A stretch of DNA of 64,000 nt, taken from Paenibacillus sp. A3 (GTDB lineage: Bacteria > Bacillota > Bacilli > Paenibacillales > NBRC-103111). This document shows, in pieces, positions 8,250-17,041 of this stretch. Position 1 is the first letter of the stretch. Each line of letters starts with the position of its first letter. Both the position numbers and the translations under genes were made by a program. Below the pieces are notes generated by a model. The model saw only the letters and a program-made list of their open reading frames with translations, had not been told where the DNA came from and made no database searches. Location of the stretch: assembly GCF_001399685.1 (NCBI RefSeq), contig NZ_JTHN01000142.1:1-64000 (forward strand), written 5' to 3'.

Positions 8250-9680
8250 ATGCCTGTCAACACGCAAGTCATTAACCAAAGACAGCTCGCCTGGCTGGTC
8301 GGATCGCTGCTGATCGGCGGAGGGCTGCTCAGCATCCAGCACGATCTGGTACGGGTTGCGCATATGGATACCTGGTTCGTCTATTTGCTGCCCACCATCT
8401 ATATCCTTTTCATCGCATACGTTTTTGCACAGCTCAGTATGCGGTTTCCGGGAAAGCATCTTTTCGAGATCAATTTTATTTTGTTTGGGCGCTGGATCGG
8501 CATGCTCGCGAACATGGTGCTGTTGATTCACCTATGGTTCGTCCTGCTGCGCGATCTGCGGATGTTCGGCAAATTCATCGGCACGCTTCTTCTCCCGAAC
8601 ACGCCCGAGGAAATGCTCTTGCTGCTCCTCGTCGTGATGCTTATGTTTTACGGCCGGACCAGTGCGGAAGTGATCTCCCGGGTCAACGACTTGTTTTTTC
8701 CCGTGTTCTTCGCGCTCACGCTCATGCTGCCGTTCCTCTTGTCCAACGAAATGAGCTTCCGTTTATTGCAGCCGATACTGACGACTTCGCCTACGCATCT
8801 CGGATACGCAGGCCTTCTCAGTATCGGCTGGTATGGGGATATCATCATTGCCGGGGCGTTTTTGCATATGATCTGGAATTCCAGACAGATTCACTCCGCC
8901 CTTCGGCACGGTTCGCTGATAGCTACGGCGCTGCTTTCGCTTTTCCTCTTTATGGAAGTGGCCGTCCTCGGACCGAACATTCCCGGCAACCTGATTTACC
9001 CGAATTACAGCTTGGTCCAGCACATTCAAATTACGGATTTTCTTGACCGGGTGGATTTGTTTATTTTGAACATCTGGTTCCCGATTATCGTCGGCAAGAT
9101 GATCTTCATTTATCTCGCCTTCCTGATCGGGATCATCAGCCTGATCCGGCAAAGAGATTACACGCTTATCAATTCCCCGGTCGGCTTGTTTTTGCTGCTG
9201 ACCACGATTCTCGCTTTCAAGAGCACGCCGGAAGTATTCAGCTTCGGTAATTACAGCTCGCCCGTGTTTGTGCTCAGCTATCAACCGGTGCTGCTGGCGG
9301 CTATGCTGCTGCTCATGCGAAGATTCCCGAAACGAAGCCCCGAGAGCGATGCGGAAGGAGCTTCGGGGAAAAGTCAGGGACATGACCGAAACGGGATGTC
9401 CAAAAGGGGAAAGCGCCACCCGGGGAAGCAGTTCGGCTCGCGTCTGGGCGCGATATCGGGACGCACCTGGCTGCAGGCCGGCAACATGCTGATCGCTCTC
9501 GGATTTGTTTTCGTCGGCGCGGGCCTTAGCTTCAGCCGGAACTATGCGCTCATCGGCAAGCTGGCCGGCTTCGGCTATGCAATCGTCCTGGCGTTATTGC
9601 TGTTCGTCACGCACATGGAGATGCGGAAAGCCAAAGACCTCGCAGCGAGGAGCTCCCCCAATTCGGCGCAGACGTCATGA
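8250..9680 (+). CDS. GerAB/ArcD-family spore germination permease (B subunit), extended C-terminus
   Basis: Integral membrane B subunit that binds the germinant. It has 476 residues, against about 365 usual for GerAB. The first roughly 370 residues form the expected ten-helix amino-acid-permease-like body, beginning with INQRQLAWLVGSLLIGGGLL. After the tenth helix (VLLAAMLLLMRR) there is a basic hydrophilic linker of about 60 residues and then two further TM helices (MLIALGFVFVGAGLSF and FGYAIVLALLLFVTH). It is the last gene of the operon. AAAGCGGGTGAACGC precedes the ATG. Confidence 0.93.
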   Translation: MPVNTQVINQRQLAWLVGSLLIGGGLLSIQHDLVRVAHMDTWFVYLLPTIYILFIAYVFAQLSMRFPGKHLFEINFILFGRWIGMLANMVLLIHLWFVLLRDLRMFGKFIGTLLLPNTPEEMLLLLLVVMLMFYGRTSAEVISRVNDLFFPVFFALTLMLPFLLSNEMSFRLLQPILTTSPTHLGYAGLLSIGWYGDIIIAGAFLHMIWNSRQIHSALRHGSLIATALLSLFLFMEVAVLGPNIPGNLIYPNYSLVQHIQITDFLDRVDLFILNIWFPIIVGKMIFIYLAFLIGIISLIRQRDYTLINSPVGLFLLLTTILAFKSTPEVFSFGNYSSPVFVLSYQPVLLAAMLLLMRRFPKRSPESDAEGASGKSQGHDRNGMSKRGKRHPGKQFGSRLGAISGRTWLQAGNMLIALGFVFVGAGLSFSRNYALIGKLAGFGYAIVLALLLFVTHMEMRKAKDLAARSSPNSAQTS

Positions 9681-10055
9681 TTGGGCAAGCTCGATCCAAA
9701 CGATCCGGCTCAAGGGGATGAGAATGACCAGTTCCTCCTCTTCTCCAGCCCGGTTAACGAGCAGCTCGATAAAATCGGTCCCGGTACGGAGCAGAAACGC
9801 CTCGAATGTGTCCGCATACGCTGTCTGGACGTTTACGAGGGGGCCAGCCCCCTTCTTCCGGACATCAAAAAGGACGATTTCCTGCATAGAGGCGGGCACG
9901 AAGTAGCGCTCATCCACCCGGATAAACCGTTTGCCGACCTGATTCAGCACGCCCGCTCCGCTGTCGAAGCCTTCGGCCAGCAGAGCGATATCCCGCTTCA
10001 GATGAAGCGTCAGACGTTCCAGCAGGTCCATGCGGGTTGTATGTAAAAATGACAA
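9675..10055 (-). CDS. Unknown protein of about 126 residues
   Basis: I do not recognise a family. The start chosen is TTG at 10055, because GGAGGG lies 6 bp upstream on the minus strand; the frame stays open further up but without a site. The protein is a compact alpha/beta-looking sequence (DLLERLTLHLKRDIALLAEGF; RFIRVDERYFVP; TGTDFIELLVNRAGEEEELVILIPLSRIVWIEL), with no TM or signal peptide. Its last six bases overlap the end of the convergent germination permease. It lies divergent to the M23 peptidase gene. Confidence 0.6.
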   Translation of the reverse strand: MSFLHTTRMDLLERLTLHLKRDIALLAEGFDSGAGVLNQVGKRFIRVDERYFVPASMQEIVLFDVRKKGAGPLVNVQTAYADTFEAFLLRTGTDFIELLVNRAGEEEELVILIPLSRIVWIELAQS

Positions 10056-10181
10056 GCGAATCCCTCCATCATACACCAAACTTTTGCTATTAGGTATGTG
10101 TATGAGAAAGGAAGACATTTCTTGACCGGCCTCGCCGAATAATAGCCTCGGACCGAGGCTGATCCACCGAAAGGAGCCGTC

Positions 10182-11192
10182 ATGAAGTTCACGTGGTTTC
10201 AAAGCAAGCTGACGTTCGTCATCATTCCCGAGGCGAACGGAAGCGTGGTTCGCCTTAAGCTGTCCCGCGCCGCCCTATGGTTCGCAGCCTCTCTTATGCT
10301 GCTGCTGTTCGGGACAACCTGCATTCTCTCGATTCGCAGCCTGCACTCCACGGTTTCCGTTTCGCTGAAATCGGTGGAGATGAAGGGGCGGACGTCGCAG
10401 CTGGAGCAAGATTTACACCGGAAAAACGCAGCCATCGAACAGCTGCAAAACGATATTTATGCGCTTTCGAAGCAAGCCGCGGAAGTCCGGAGCCAAATGG
10501 AGCGGATGAAGCGGCTCGAGCAGGATTTGCACAAGCTGGCTCCCGGCAGCGTCGAGCGCCGGAAAGCCGGCGGGCAGCCGGTATCCGCAGCCGTTGCTGC
10601 CGGCGCAGGGGGGATGGGCGGCGAAGCGTTCCCCGTCACCGAGGGGCAGACGCACGAGCTGGCTGCGGCGACGGGGGCCAGTTACACGGCGCTGCACGCC
10701 GAGATGAAGGAGCTCGCCTCCCGGCTCGGCCAAACGAAGCGGCAGCTTCAAGAGAAGCAGGAGCGGCGGCAGCGTACGCCCGATATATGGCCTACGCTAT
10801 CCAAGATCGTTACCTCCCCTTACGGCTACCGCAAAGACCCGTTTACGAAAAAGCTCAGCTTCCATCGCGGCATCGACATTGCGGGGAAGCTGGGCGATCC
10901 GGTCTATACGGTTGCGAGCGGCGTCGTCCACTCGGTCGCCTATGACAAGCTGCACGGGCATAACGTCGTGATCGAGCACGATAAAGGGCTGCGGACGTGG
11001 TACATGCATCTGAACAGCGCACAGGTGAGTCGGGGCGATAAGGTCGATAAAGGACAGGCGATCGGTCAGCTGGGAACAACCGGCCGCAGCACCGGACCCC
11101 ACCTTCATTACGAGGTGCTGCTTAGCGGCAAAAGCACCGATCCTGCTCCCTATATGCCCAGCAATAATCGAAAAAAGGAGAGGAACAAGTGA
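10182..11192 (+). CDS. M23 (LytM-type) peptidoglycan endopeptidase, membrane-anchored
   Basis: Cell-wall zinc endopeptidase of 336 residues. One N-terminal TM helix (about 30-50) is followed by a coiled-coil region rich in Gln/Glu/Lys (about 60-120), a Gly/Ala-rich linker, a second helical stretch, and the C-terminal LytM domain. Visible zinc ligands are His and Asp in FHRGIDIAG and HLHY near the end; the YGYRKDPFT lead-in is typical. AAAGGAGCC lies 5 bp before the ATG. It forms a two-gene unit with the bactofilin that follows (TGATG overlap), an arrangement common where bactofilins position M23 enzymes. Confidence 0.93.
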   Translation: MKFTWFQSKLTFVIIPEANGSVVRLKLSRAALWFAASLMLLLFGTTCILSIRSLHSTVSVSLKSVEMKGRTSQLEQDLHRKNAAIEQLQNDIYALSKQAAEVRSQMERMKRLEQDLHKLAPGSVERRKAGGQPVSAAVAAGAGGMGGEAFPVTEGQTHELAAATGASYTALHAEMKELASRLGQTKRQLQEKQERRQRTPDIWPTLSKIVTSPYGYRKDPFTKKLSFHRGIDIAGKLGDPVYTVASGVVHSVAYDKLHGHNVVIEHDKGLRTWYMHLNSAQVSRGDKVDKGQAIGQLGTTGRSTGPHLHYEVLLSGKSTDPAPYMPSNNRKKERNK

Positions 11193-11593
11193 TGTTTCGA
11201 ATGAACGGTTGGCGAAGCTGGTCTTCACGTTCCGGGCGCTCCGTTTCGCTGATCGGCGAGGGAAGCGTCCTCGAAGGAGCGTTCCGCTCGGAAGCCGACG
11301 TGCGCATCGAAGGCGAGTTTCAAGGCGTACTTCAAGCCTCAGGCGAGGTGGCGGTCGGAGAGAAAGGGATCGTTCGCTCCACCGATCTGCGCGCCCGAGA
11401 CGTGGTCATCGCCGGAAAGCTGGACGGACGCGTAGAGGCGGAGGGCATCGTCCGCATCACCCCGACGGGCCGCCTGGTCGGCACCGTCCGCGCCGCTACG
11501 CTAATTATCGAGCCCGGGGCCGTGTTCCAAGGCCAGAGCGAGATGGGCCATGCCGCGCAGGAGGATGCGTCTCTTGTCATAGCCATGCTATAA
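11192..11593 (+). CDS. Bactofilin (polymer-forming cytoskeletal protein)
   Basis: About 133 residues. A short basic N-terminus precedes a right-handed beta-helix of repeating units (SLIGEGSVLEGAF, VRIEGEFQGVL, VAVGEKGIVR, VVIAGKLDGRV, VRITPTGRLVG, LIIEPGAVFQG), characteristic of the DUF583/bactofilin family. These form nucleotide-independent filaments under the membrane. The ATG at 11192 shares its A with the TGA of the M23 gene; a GTG one codon earlier (11189) is an equal alternative. AAAGGAGAGG is just upstream. Confidence 0.9.
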   Translation: MFRMNGWRSWSSRSGRSVSLIGEGSVLEGAFRSEADVRIEGEFQGVLQASGEVAVGEKGIVRSTDLRARDVVIAGKLDGRVEAEGIVRITPTGRLVGTVRAATLIIEPGAVFQGQSEMGHAAQEDASLVIAML

Positions 11594-11655
11594 TGAAGAG
11601 AAATGCTTTTTGTTGTTAGGGTTGATTGCCTTCGTTCAGGCCAACTTTGGCCGAA

Positions 11656-11764
11656 GAGCAAAAAAGGGATCGCCGCGAGTTTTTTTCACGAATCCCCTCC
11701 TCTTAAAATTGTTAACAGGATTCGTGAAAAACGTGTCTGAGTGAAGGCGAGCCCTTTTTTGCTC
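11656..11764. repeat. Nested palindrome of 109 bp after the bactofilin gene
   Basis: Outer arms GAGCAAAAAAGGGATCGCC (11656-11674) and GGCGAGCCCTTTTTTGCTC (11746-11764) are inverted copies with one mismatch in 19. Inside them TTTTTCACGAATCC (11682-11695) and GGATTCGTGAAAAA (11718-11731) are perfect 14-bp inverted copies. It could act as a strong bidirectional terminator or be a small mobile palindrome. It lacks the TGTCGAGAAAG end of the copy A-D family. Confidence 0.7.
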
Positions 11765-11837
11765 GCAGGCCGGGCGCAGCCGGCGCCAGGGCATCTTTTC
11801 CGCAACAAAAAGCCTAGAGAGAGTAGGAGAAATCGCT

Positions 11838-12596
11838 ATGACCAAAGTGCAGCAGACGATACTGTTTGATATGGACGATACACTTCTGTATTGCAACAAA
11901 TTTTTCGATATGGTAATCGACCAATTCGCGGACCAAATGGAGGCGTGGTTTCACGGCTACCATCTGTCCATCGGGGAAATCAAGAAAAAACAATCGGAAA
12001 TCGATTTGGAGCGGGTGCTTGTCAGCGGCTTTGCCCCGGACCACTTCCCCCAATCGTTCGTCGATACGTACGAATATTACACCGATTTGACCGGCCGGAC
12101 CAAAAATGACGCGGAAGTCAGACGGCTGATCGAACTCGGCGCCTCCGTCTACGGTCACAGCATCGAGCCGTATCCTTACATGGAAGAGACGCTCCGCATG
12201 CTCCAGGAGGACGGCCATACGCTTCATCTGTACACCGGAGGGGACCCGACGGTTCAGATGCGCAAGGTGAAAGAAGCGGAGCTGGAACGGTTCTTCGGCA
12301 ACCGGATCTATGTCACGCGCCATAAAAACGCCGAATACCTCGACGGGCTCATCCGCGCGAACGGCTTCGACCGGAACAACACCTGGATGATCGGCAATTC
12401 GCTTCGCACCGACATTATTCCGGCGCTCAAGGCGGGCATTCACGCCATTTTCATGCCTGCCGAGCTGGAGTGGGCCTACAATCAGGTCGAAGTGGACGTG
12501 GAGCCGTCCGGCGCCTATTTCACACTGTCTTCCTTGCGGTACATCCCCGAAACCATTCGCGACTATACGGCCGCGAAAATCGCCGCGGGCTCCTGA
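11838..12596 (+). CDS. HAD-superfamily hydrolase
   Basis: Soluble phosphatase-like hydrolase of 252 residues. Motif I is ILFDMDDTLLY (nucleophile Asp and Asp+2), motif II Thr lies in LHLYTGGDP, motif III Lys lies nearby, and motif IV is in WMIGNSLRTDIIPALKAG. A helical cap lies between motifs I and II. The substrate is unknown. GAGTAGGAGAAATCGCT precedes the ATG. It lies just upstream of the terpene cyclase with about 100 bp between. Confidence 0.9.
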   Translation: MTKVQQTILFDMDDTLLYCNKFFDMVIDQFADQMEAWFHGYHLSIGEIKKKQSEIDLERVLVSGFAPDHFPQSFVDTYEYYTDLTGRTKNDAEVRRLIELGASVYGHSIEPYPYMEETLRMLQEDGHTLHLYTGGDPTVQMRKVKEAELERFFGNRIYVTRHKNAEYLDGLIRANGFDRNNTWMIGNSLRTDIIPALKAGIHAIFMPAELEWAYNQVEVDVEPSGAYFTLSSLRYIPETIRDYTAAKIAAGS

Positions 12597-12697
12597 CCGC
12601 CGCCGACCGGAGGCCCGCATGCTCATCCCGCTTCCTCCCGAACCCGCGCATGATTTGCCGGGAGGCCCCATACAATGTTGGGGAAAGGATGATGAGC

Positions 12698-14611
12698 ATG
12701 AGCAGCCTCCACCGGATCGTCGAAACCGCCACCAATCGTTTGATGCAGATGCTGCTGACGCGGCAATCGCAGGACGGGACGTGGCGTTTTTGCTTTGAAA
12801 ACGGGATCTTGACGGACGCGTACCTGATTCTGTTGTTAAGCTCGTTAAACGTAAAGGACGAAAACCTTGTACGACGTTTAGCAAACCGGATTTTATCGAA
12901 GCAGGAAGCGAACGGCGCGTGGAAATGGTTTTACGACGACGGGGACGGGCATTTGTCGGCGACGGTTGAGGCTTATGCGGCGCTGCGGTATGCCGGTCTT
13001 CCTGCTTCCGACGAGGCGATGACGCGGGCGAGACGGTTTATTTTATCGAAGGGCGGCCTGCGGAACGTCAGCGGCTTGTTGACCAAGTTGATGCTGGCTG
13101 TCATCGGTCAGTACCCTTGGCCGCGGCCGTTCCCCTTTCCGCCTGAATTGCTGCTGCTTCCCCGGTCGTTGCCGCTGAGCTTTTATCGGTTTTCCAACTA
13201 CGCGCGCGTGCATCTGGCGCCCGTTGCGATATTGGGCGTCCGGCAGTTCACGGTCAAAACGGCGGGGACGCCCGACTTGTCCGAGCTGCTCCCTGCCCGC
13301 GAGCGCTGGTCGGCGCATGCCGAGGGAAGGGATATCGGGGAAGACCGGCGCCTCTCCGGCTGGTGGAACGACATTCAACGCGCCCTTCATAAGCTGCCTT
13401 ACCTGCCGCAGGAGCTCCGCCGGCTGGCGCTCCGGCATGCCGAGCGCTATATGCTTGAGCGGATCGAGCCGAACGGGACGCTGTACAGCTATGCGTCCTG
13501 CACGTACCTGATGGTGTACGCGCTGCTGGCGCTCGGGTACGACGAGCGGCATCCCGTTATCGTAAGAGCGGTACAAGGGCTGATCTCGCTCGCCTGCGAA
13601 CCCGAGGGGCAGCTTCATATTCAAAACTCGCCCTCCACCGTCTGGGATACGGCGCTCCTTAGCCATGCGCTGCAGGAAGCGGGGCTGCCGGCCTCGCACC
13701 CGGCGATTCGGCGGGCGGACGCCTACCTGCTCTCGCGCCAGCATACGAAGCTCGGCGATTGGAGCGCCGATGTCGAGAACCCCGTTCCCGGCGGCTGGGG
13801 ATTCTCCGACGTCAACACGATCGTGCCGGACGTGGACGATACGACCGCCGCGCTGCGGGCGCTGCGCCGCAGTCCGGGGCGGCCCGAGGCCGGGTATGGC
13901 GAAGCAAGAAGCCGCGGCCTTCACTGGGTACTGTCGCTGCAGAACGACGACGGCGGCTGGCCGGCCTTCGAGCGGAATAAAAATTCCCCGCTGCTCGCCG
14001 CCCTTCCCGTCGACGGCGCAGAGGCAGCCGCGCTTGACGCTTCAGCCGCGGACCTGACCGGGCGCACGCTGGAATATCTGGGCACTTGGGCGGGTCTCCG
14101 CCAAGAGCAGCCGTTCATCCGGCGCGCCGTCCGGTGGCTGCTCGGCCGTCAGGAGCGAAACGGCTCCTGGCATGGCCGTTGGGGCATCTGCTACATTTAC
14201 GGCACCTGGGCCGCCGTAACGGGGCTCGCGGCCGCCGGGGTTCCGCCCGATCAGCCGGAGCTGCAGCAAGCGGTGCGGTGGCTCACCGGCATCCAAAACC
14301 CGGACGGCGGCTTCGGCGAATCGTGCCGCAGCGACCGGGCCAAGATCTACATCCCGCTGGGCGCCAGCACGCCCTCGCAGACCGCTTGGGCGCTCGATGC
14401 GCTGATCGCCGTGCATCCGGCGCCGACCGACGCCATCAACCGGGCGGCGCGTGCGCTGGCGGACATGCTGGAGGCCGGGGACGCCTCTTGGCCGGCCAAG
14501 TATCCTACCGGTGCGGCGCTGCCCGGCGATTTTTACGTGCGCTATCACAGCTACAACCTGATCTGGCCGCTGCTGGCGCTGGCGCATTACAGGAACAAAT
14601 ACGGGTCCTGA
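12698..14611 (+). CDS. sqhC: Squalene-hopene cyclase / sporulenol synthase family terpene cyclase
   Basis: Class II (protonation-initiated) terpene cyclase of 637 residues. The catalytic acid motif is DVDDTTA at about residue 377, matching DXDDTA of hopene cyclases. QW-type repeats are visible: QSQDGTW, QEANGAW, QNDDGGW, QERNGSW and QNPDGGF. In spore formers this family makes sporulenes (from tetraprenyl-beta-curcumene) or hopanoids; sporulenol synthase is my preferred reading but the substrate cannot be proven here. GGGAAAGG lies 9 bp before the ATG at 12698; ATGs at 12689 and 12692 are closer to it and less likely. Confidence 0.88.
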   Translation: MSSLHRIVETATNRLMQMLLTRQSQDGTWRFCFENGILTDAYLILLLSSLNVKDENLVRRLANRILSKQEANGAWKWFYDDGDGHLSATVEAYAALRYAGLPASDEAMTRARRFILSKGGLRNVSGLLTKLMLAVIGQYPWPRPFPFPPELLLLPRSLPLSFYRFSNYARVHLAPVAILGVRQFTVKTAGTPDLSELLPARERWSAHAEGRDIGEDRRLSGWWNDIQRALHKLPYLPQELRRLALRHAERYMLERIEPNGTLYSYASCTYLMVYALLALGYDERHPVIVRAVQGLISLACEPEGQLHIQNSPSTVWDTALLSHALQEAGLPASHPAIRRADAYLLSRQHTKLGDWSADVENPVPGGWGFSDVNTIVPDVDDTTAALRALRRSPGRPEAGYGEARSRGLHWVLSLQNDDGGWPAFERNKNSPLLAALPVDGAEAAALDASAADLTGRTLEYLGTWAGLRQEQPFIRRAVRWLLGRQERNGSWHGRWGICYIYGTWAAVTGLAAAGVPPDQPELQQAVRWLTGIQNPDGGFGESCRSDRAKIYIPLGASTPSQTAWALDALIAVHPAPTDAINRAARALADMLEAGDASWPAKYPTGAALPGDFYVRYHSYNLIWPLLALAHYRNKYGS

Positions 14612-14645
14612 CCGTACGAAAGCCAACGAACAGGAGACAACAATC

Positions 14646-15335
14646 ATGGAAAAAATCCTAATCGCAGACGACGAACGGGACATTCTGACGTTCATGGAGG
14701 ACGCTTTGACGGACGAAGGCTACGCCGTGCTGACCGCTTCGGGCGGCGAGGAAGTGTTCTCGCTTTTGAAGGAGCAGCCCGATCTGATCATCCTAGACGT
14801 GATGATGCCGGGACTCGACGGCTGGGAGGTATGCCGCTCCATACGTCCGCTCGTGACGTGCCCGATCTTGTTTCTGAGCGCGCGCGGAAGCGAAACGGAC
14901 CGTATTCAAGGGCTGATGGTCGGCGGAGACGATTATTTGGTGAAGCCGTTCAGTATCCGGGAATTGAAAGCGCGCGTGCAGGCTCATTTGCGCCGGGAGC
15001 GCCGCAGCGAGACACGGGCGAGACGCTCGATCCTGCACTTCGGCGAGCTGATGCTGGATTTGGACGCCTACCAGCTGCATTACCGGAACCGGTCGATTCC
15101 GTTAACCGCCCGGGAGTTCGAGATTGTGCAGCTGCTGATGATGCACCCGAATCAGGTGCTGTCGAGGGACCGCATCTACGAGAAGGTCTGGGGCCTTGAA
15201 GCGGAAGGCGATTCGGCCACGGTGACCGAGCACATCAAGAAGATCCGGTCCAAGCTGGCGGAGGCGGACCCGCATACGGAGTATATCGCCACGGTCTGGG
15301 GAGTCGGCTATAAAATGGGAGCCGGTGCATCATGA
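14646..15335 (+). CDS. OmpR-family response regulator
   Basis: 229 residues. The receiver has ILIADDERD, the phospho-acceptor in DLIILDVMMPGLDGWEV and the Lys of DDYLVKPFS. The C-terminal winged helix includes PLTAREFEIVQLLM and YIATVWGVGYKM. AACAGGAGACAACAATC precedes the ATG. It overlaps the kinase gene that follows by 4 bp (ATGA) and starts 34 bp after the terpene cyclase, so the three may be cotranscribed. Confidence 0.95.
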   Translation: MEKILIADDERDILTFMEDALTDEGYAVLTASGGEEVFSLLKEQPDLIILDVMMPGLDGWEVCRSIRPLVTCPILFLSARGSETDRIQGLMVGGDDYLVKPFSIRELKARVQAHLRRERRSETRARRSILHFGELMLDLDAYQLHYRNRSIPLTAREFEIVQLLMMHPNQVLSRDRIYEKVWGLEAEGDSATVTEHIKKIRSKLAEADPHTEYIATVWGVGYKMGAGAS

Positions 15336-16774
15336 ACAAGCTGACGTTCCGCAGTCAATTCGGCGTCGCTTTTTTGCTCGTGCTGCTCCTGAGCTTCGTC
15401 TGCTCCGTCGCCGTCTGGGGCGCAAGCACTTATTATATTTTTACGAACGAGAAGGCCGTTCGCCCGGCCAACTACTACGAAAAGCAAATTCCCGAAATTA
15501 CCGAATACGCCCTCGGGCAAAAGGAAGCGCTCTTGACGCACGACGCCCGGACGGCTCTGGAGGAGCGTATCCCTGCGGCCGGCATTCAGTATCAGATCTT
15601 CGATGCCCAGGGAAAATTCCTGTACGGCACGATAGATAAAAGATACATTTCTTCCAAAGAGGAGCTGCTGTCGAAGCTGAACACGAACGAGCGTGTCAAC
15701 GGGAAGATCGTGCTGTACTATCCCGTAACGGATGCCCAAGGCGGGCTCGCCGGCGTATTTGTTCTCCGCTACGATTTAAGTCTGGTTACAAGCAACGCGG
15801 ACCAGCCGATGGCTACGTTTTTGCTCATCGTTACGAATTTGGCCGCTCCGTTCGTCTTCATTATGCTGTTCACGTTTCTGTTCGCCCGAAGGCTCGGAAC
15901 CCGGCTAAAGCCTCCGGTCAGCCGGTTGACCGACGGAGCCCGCCGGATTCAGCAGGGCGATCTGGATTTTACGTTGGCGGATGTCGGCGGCTCCAAGGAA
16001 TTGGCCGAACTGGCCTCCGCTTTCGAGGAGATGCGGCGCGCGCTGCACGATTCGCTCACGGCCCAATGGAAGATGGAGCAGCAGCGCCGCGACATGGTGG
16101 CCGCGATCACCCACGACCTGCGCACGCCGCTGACGATCATTCAGGGGCACGTAGACAATCTGCTGGAAGGGACGGCCCAGCGCCCGGATCGGCTCCCCCG
16201 CTATTTGCGGACGATCCAGGGAAATACGGAGCGGGCGGCCCGGCTGCTGGACGAGCTGACGACAATATCGGATATCGAACGTCCGGATTTCACGTTATCT
16301 CCCGTCGCCTTCGAGCCCCTTCCGTTCTTCGAGCGTAAACGCGATGACTACAAGCTGCTGTGCGAGAGCAAGCAAGTTGCCTTGCTCCTGGACACCGACG
16401 GCTTGTCGCCCGCTCAACCGCTGCGCATCGATTTCCTCCGGCTGGAGCAAATCATGGACAACCTGATGGCCAACAGTCTCCGCTTCACCCCGGAGGGCGG
16501 CGAAATCCGTTGGCGGATCGGCTACCGGGACGGGCGGCTGCACTTCGAGGTGCAGGATACGGGGCGGGGCTTCAGCGTGAACGACCTCGCACATCTGTTC
16601 GAGCAATTTTACCAGGGGGATCCGTCCCGTTCTGAAGAAAAAGGCCATGCGGGACTTGGACTGTATATTGTGAAGAAGCTGGCGGAGAAGCATGGCGGTC
16701 ATGTCGCCGCGTTCAACCGCCCGGAAGGCGGCGCACGAATATGCGTTACGCTAAAAGAGATGGCCTCCGCCTAG
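15332..16774 (+). CDS. HAMP sensor histidine kinase
   Basis: 480 residues. TM1 is at about 10-33, an extracytoplasmic sensor lies at about 35-160, TM2 is at about 165-190, and HAMP follows. HisKA contains AITHDLRTPLTIIQGH. The HATPase has QIMDNLMANSLRFTPEGG, VQDTGRGFS and GHAGLGLYIVKKL. It is the partner of the upstream regulator, sharing ATGA. The last codons form the left arm of a terminator-like hairpin, immediately followed by repeat copy B. Confidence 0.95.
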   Translation: MNKLTFRSQFGVAFLLVLLLSFVCSVAVWGASTYYIFTNEKAVRPANYYEKQIPEITEYALGQKEALLTHDARTALEERIPAAGIQYQIFDAQGKFLYGTIDKRYISSKEELLSKLNTNERVNGKIVLYYPVTDAQGGLAGVFVLRYDLSLVTSNADQPMATFLLIVTNLAAPFVFIMLFTFLFARRLGTRLKPPVSRLTDGARRIQQGDLDFTLADVGGSKELAELASAFEEMRRALHDSLTAQWKMEQQRRDMVAAITHDLRTPLTIIQGHVDNLLEGTAQRPDRLPRYLRTIQGNTERAARLLDELTTISDIERPDFTLSPVAFEPLPFFERKRDDYKLLCESKQVALLLDTDGLSPAQPLRIDFLRLEQIMDNLMANSLRFTPEGGEIRWRIGYRDGRLHFEVQDTGRGFSVNDLAHLFEQFYQGDPSRSEEKGHAGLGLYIVKKLAEKHGGHVAAFNRPEGGARICVTLKEMASA

Positions 16775-16788
16775 CGGGACCATCTCTT
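16758..16788. terminator. Terminator-like hairpin, left copy flanking repeat B
   Basis: AAGAGATGG (16756-16764) pairs with CCATCTCTT (16780-16788), spanning the stop codon of the histidine kinase. The segment beginning AGATGGCCTCCGCCTAGCGG is repeated on the other side of repeat B. This left copy has lost any T-run, because the palindromic element begins about 5 bp after it. Confidence 0.7.
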
Positions 16789-16792
16789 AGGG

Positions 16793-17004
16793 TGTCGAGA
16801 AAGTGGTCAAATGGGACAATAGAGGTTACGAAGGGGGTGGGGTATCCACTTCCGACCGCTGTTGTCATCGGGAAATTTTGATTAGAAGCCGCTTATCAGC
16901 GGACATTTCCCGAAGACAAAGGCGGCCGCTATCGCTACTCCAGTGGATACCCCACCTCCGTTTGCATCTCTATTTTTATTAAAACCCACTTTCTCGACAA
17001 GCTC
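16793..17004. repeat. Palindromic repeat, copy B
   Basis: About 212 bp that fold back on themselves nearly end to end. Terminal inverted repeats are TGTCGAGAAAGTGG (16793-16806) and CCCACTTTCTCGACA (16985-16999), the right end continuing AGCTC. GTGGGGTATCCACT pairs with AGTGGATACCCCAC (14 bp, perfect). The core is CGGGAAAT ... ATTTCCCG enclosing CCGCTtatcAGCGG. It carries no gene. It lies between convergent genes and is almost the same as copy D and, inverted, as copy C. Confidence 0.85.
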
Positions 17005-17006
17005 AA

Positions 17007-17037
17007 AGATGGCCTCCGCCTAGCGGTGCCATCTCTT
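17007..17037. terminator. Terminator hairpin, right copy flanking repeat B
   Basis: Starts AGATGGCCTCCGCCTAGCGG and ends GCCATCTCTT, followed by TTC. It matches the 31-base left copy at 29 positions. AGATGGC pairs with GCCATCT. This looks like the original plus-strand terminator of the kinase operon; its end abuts the stop of the convergent DUF418 gene at 17042. Confidence 0.7.
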
Positions 17038-17041
17038 TTCG

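Noticed and set aside
11814-12884. 356-codon antisense frame over the HAD hydrolase
   Set aside because: The HAD motifs are all in the plus-strand frame; the antisense one spans intergenic DNA and two genes without features.
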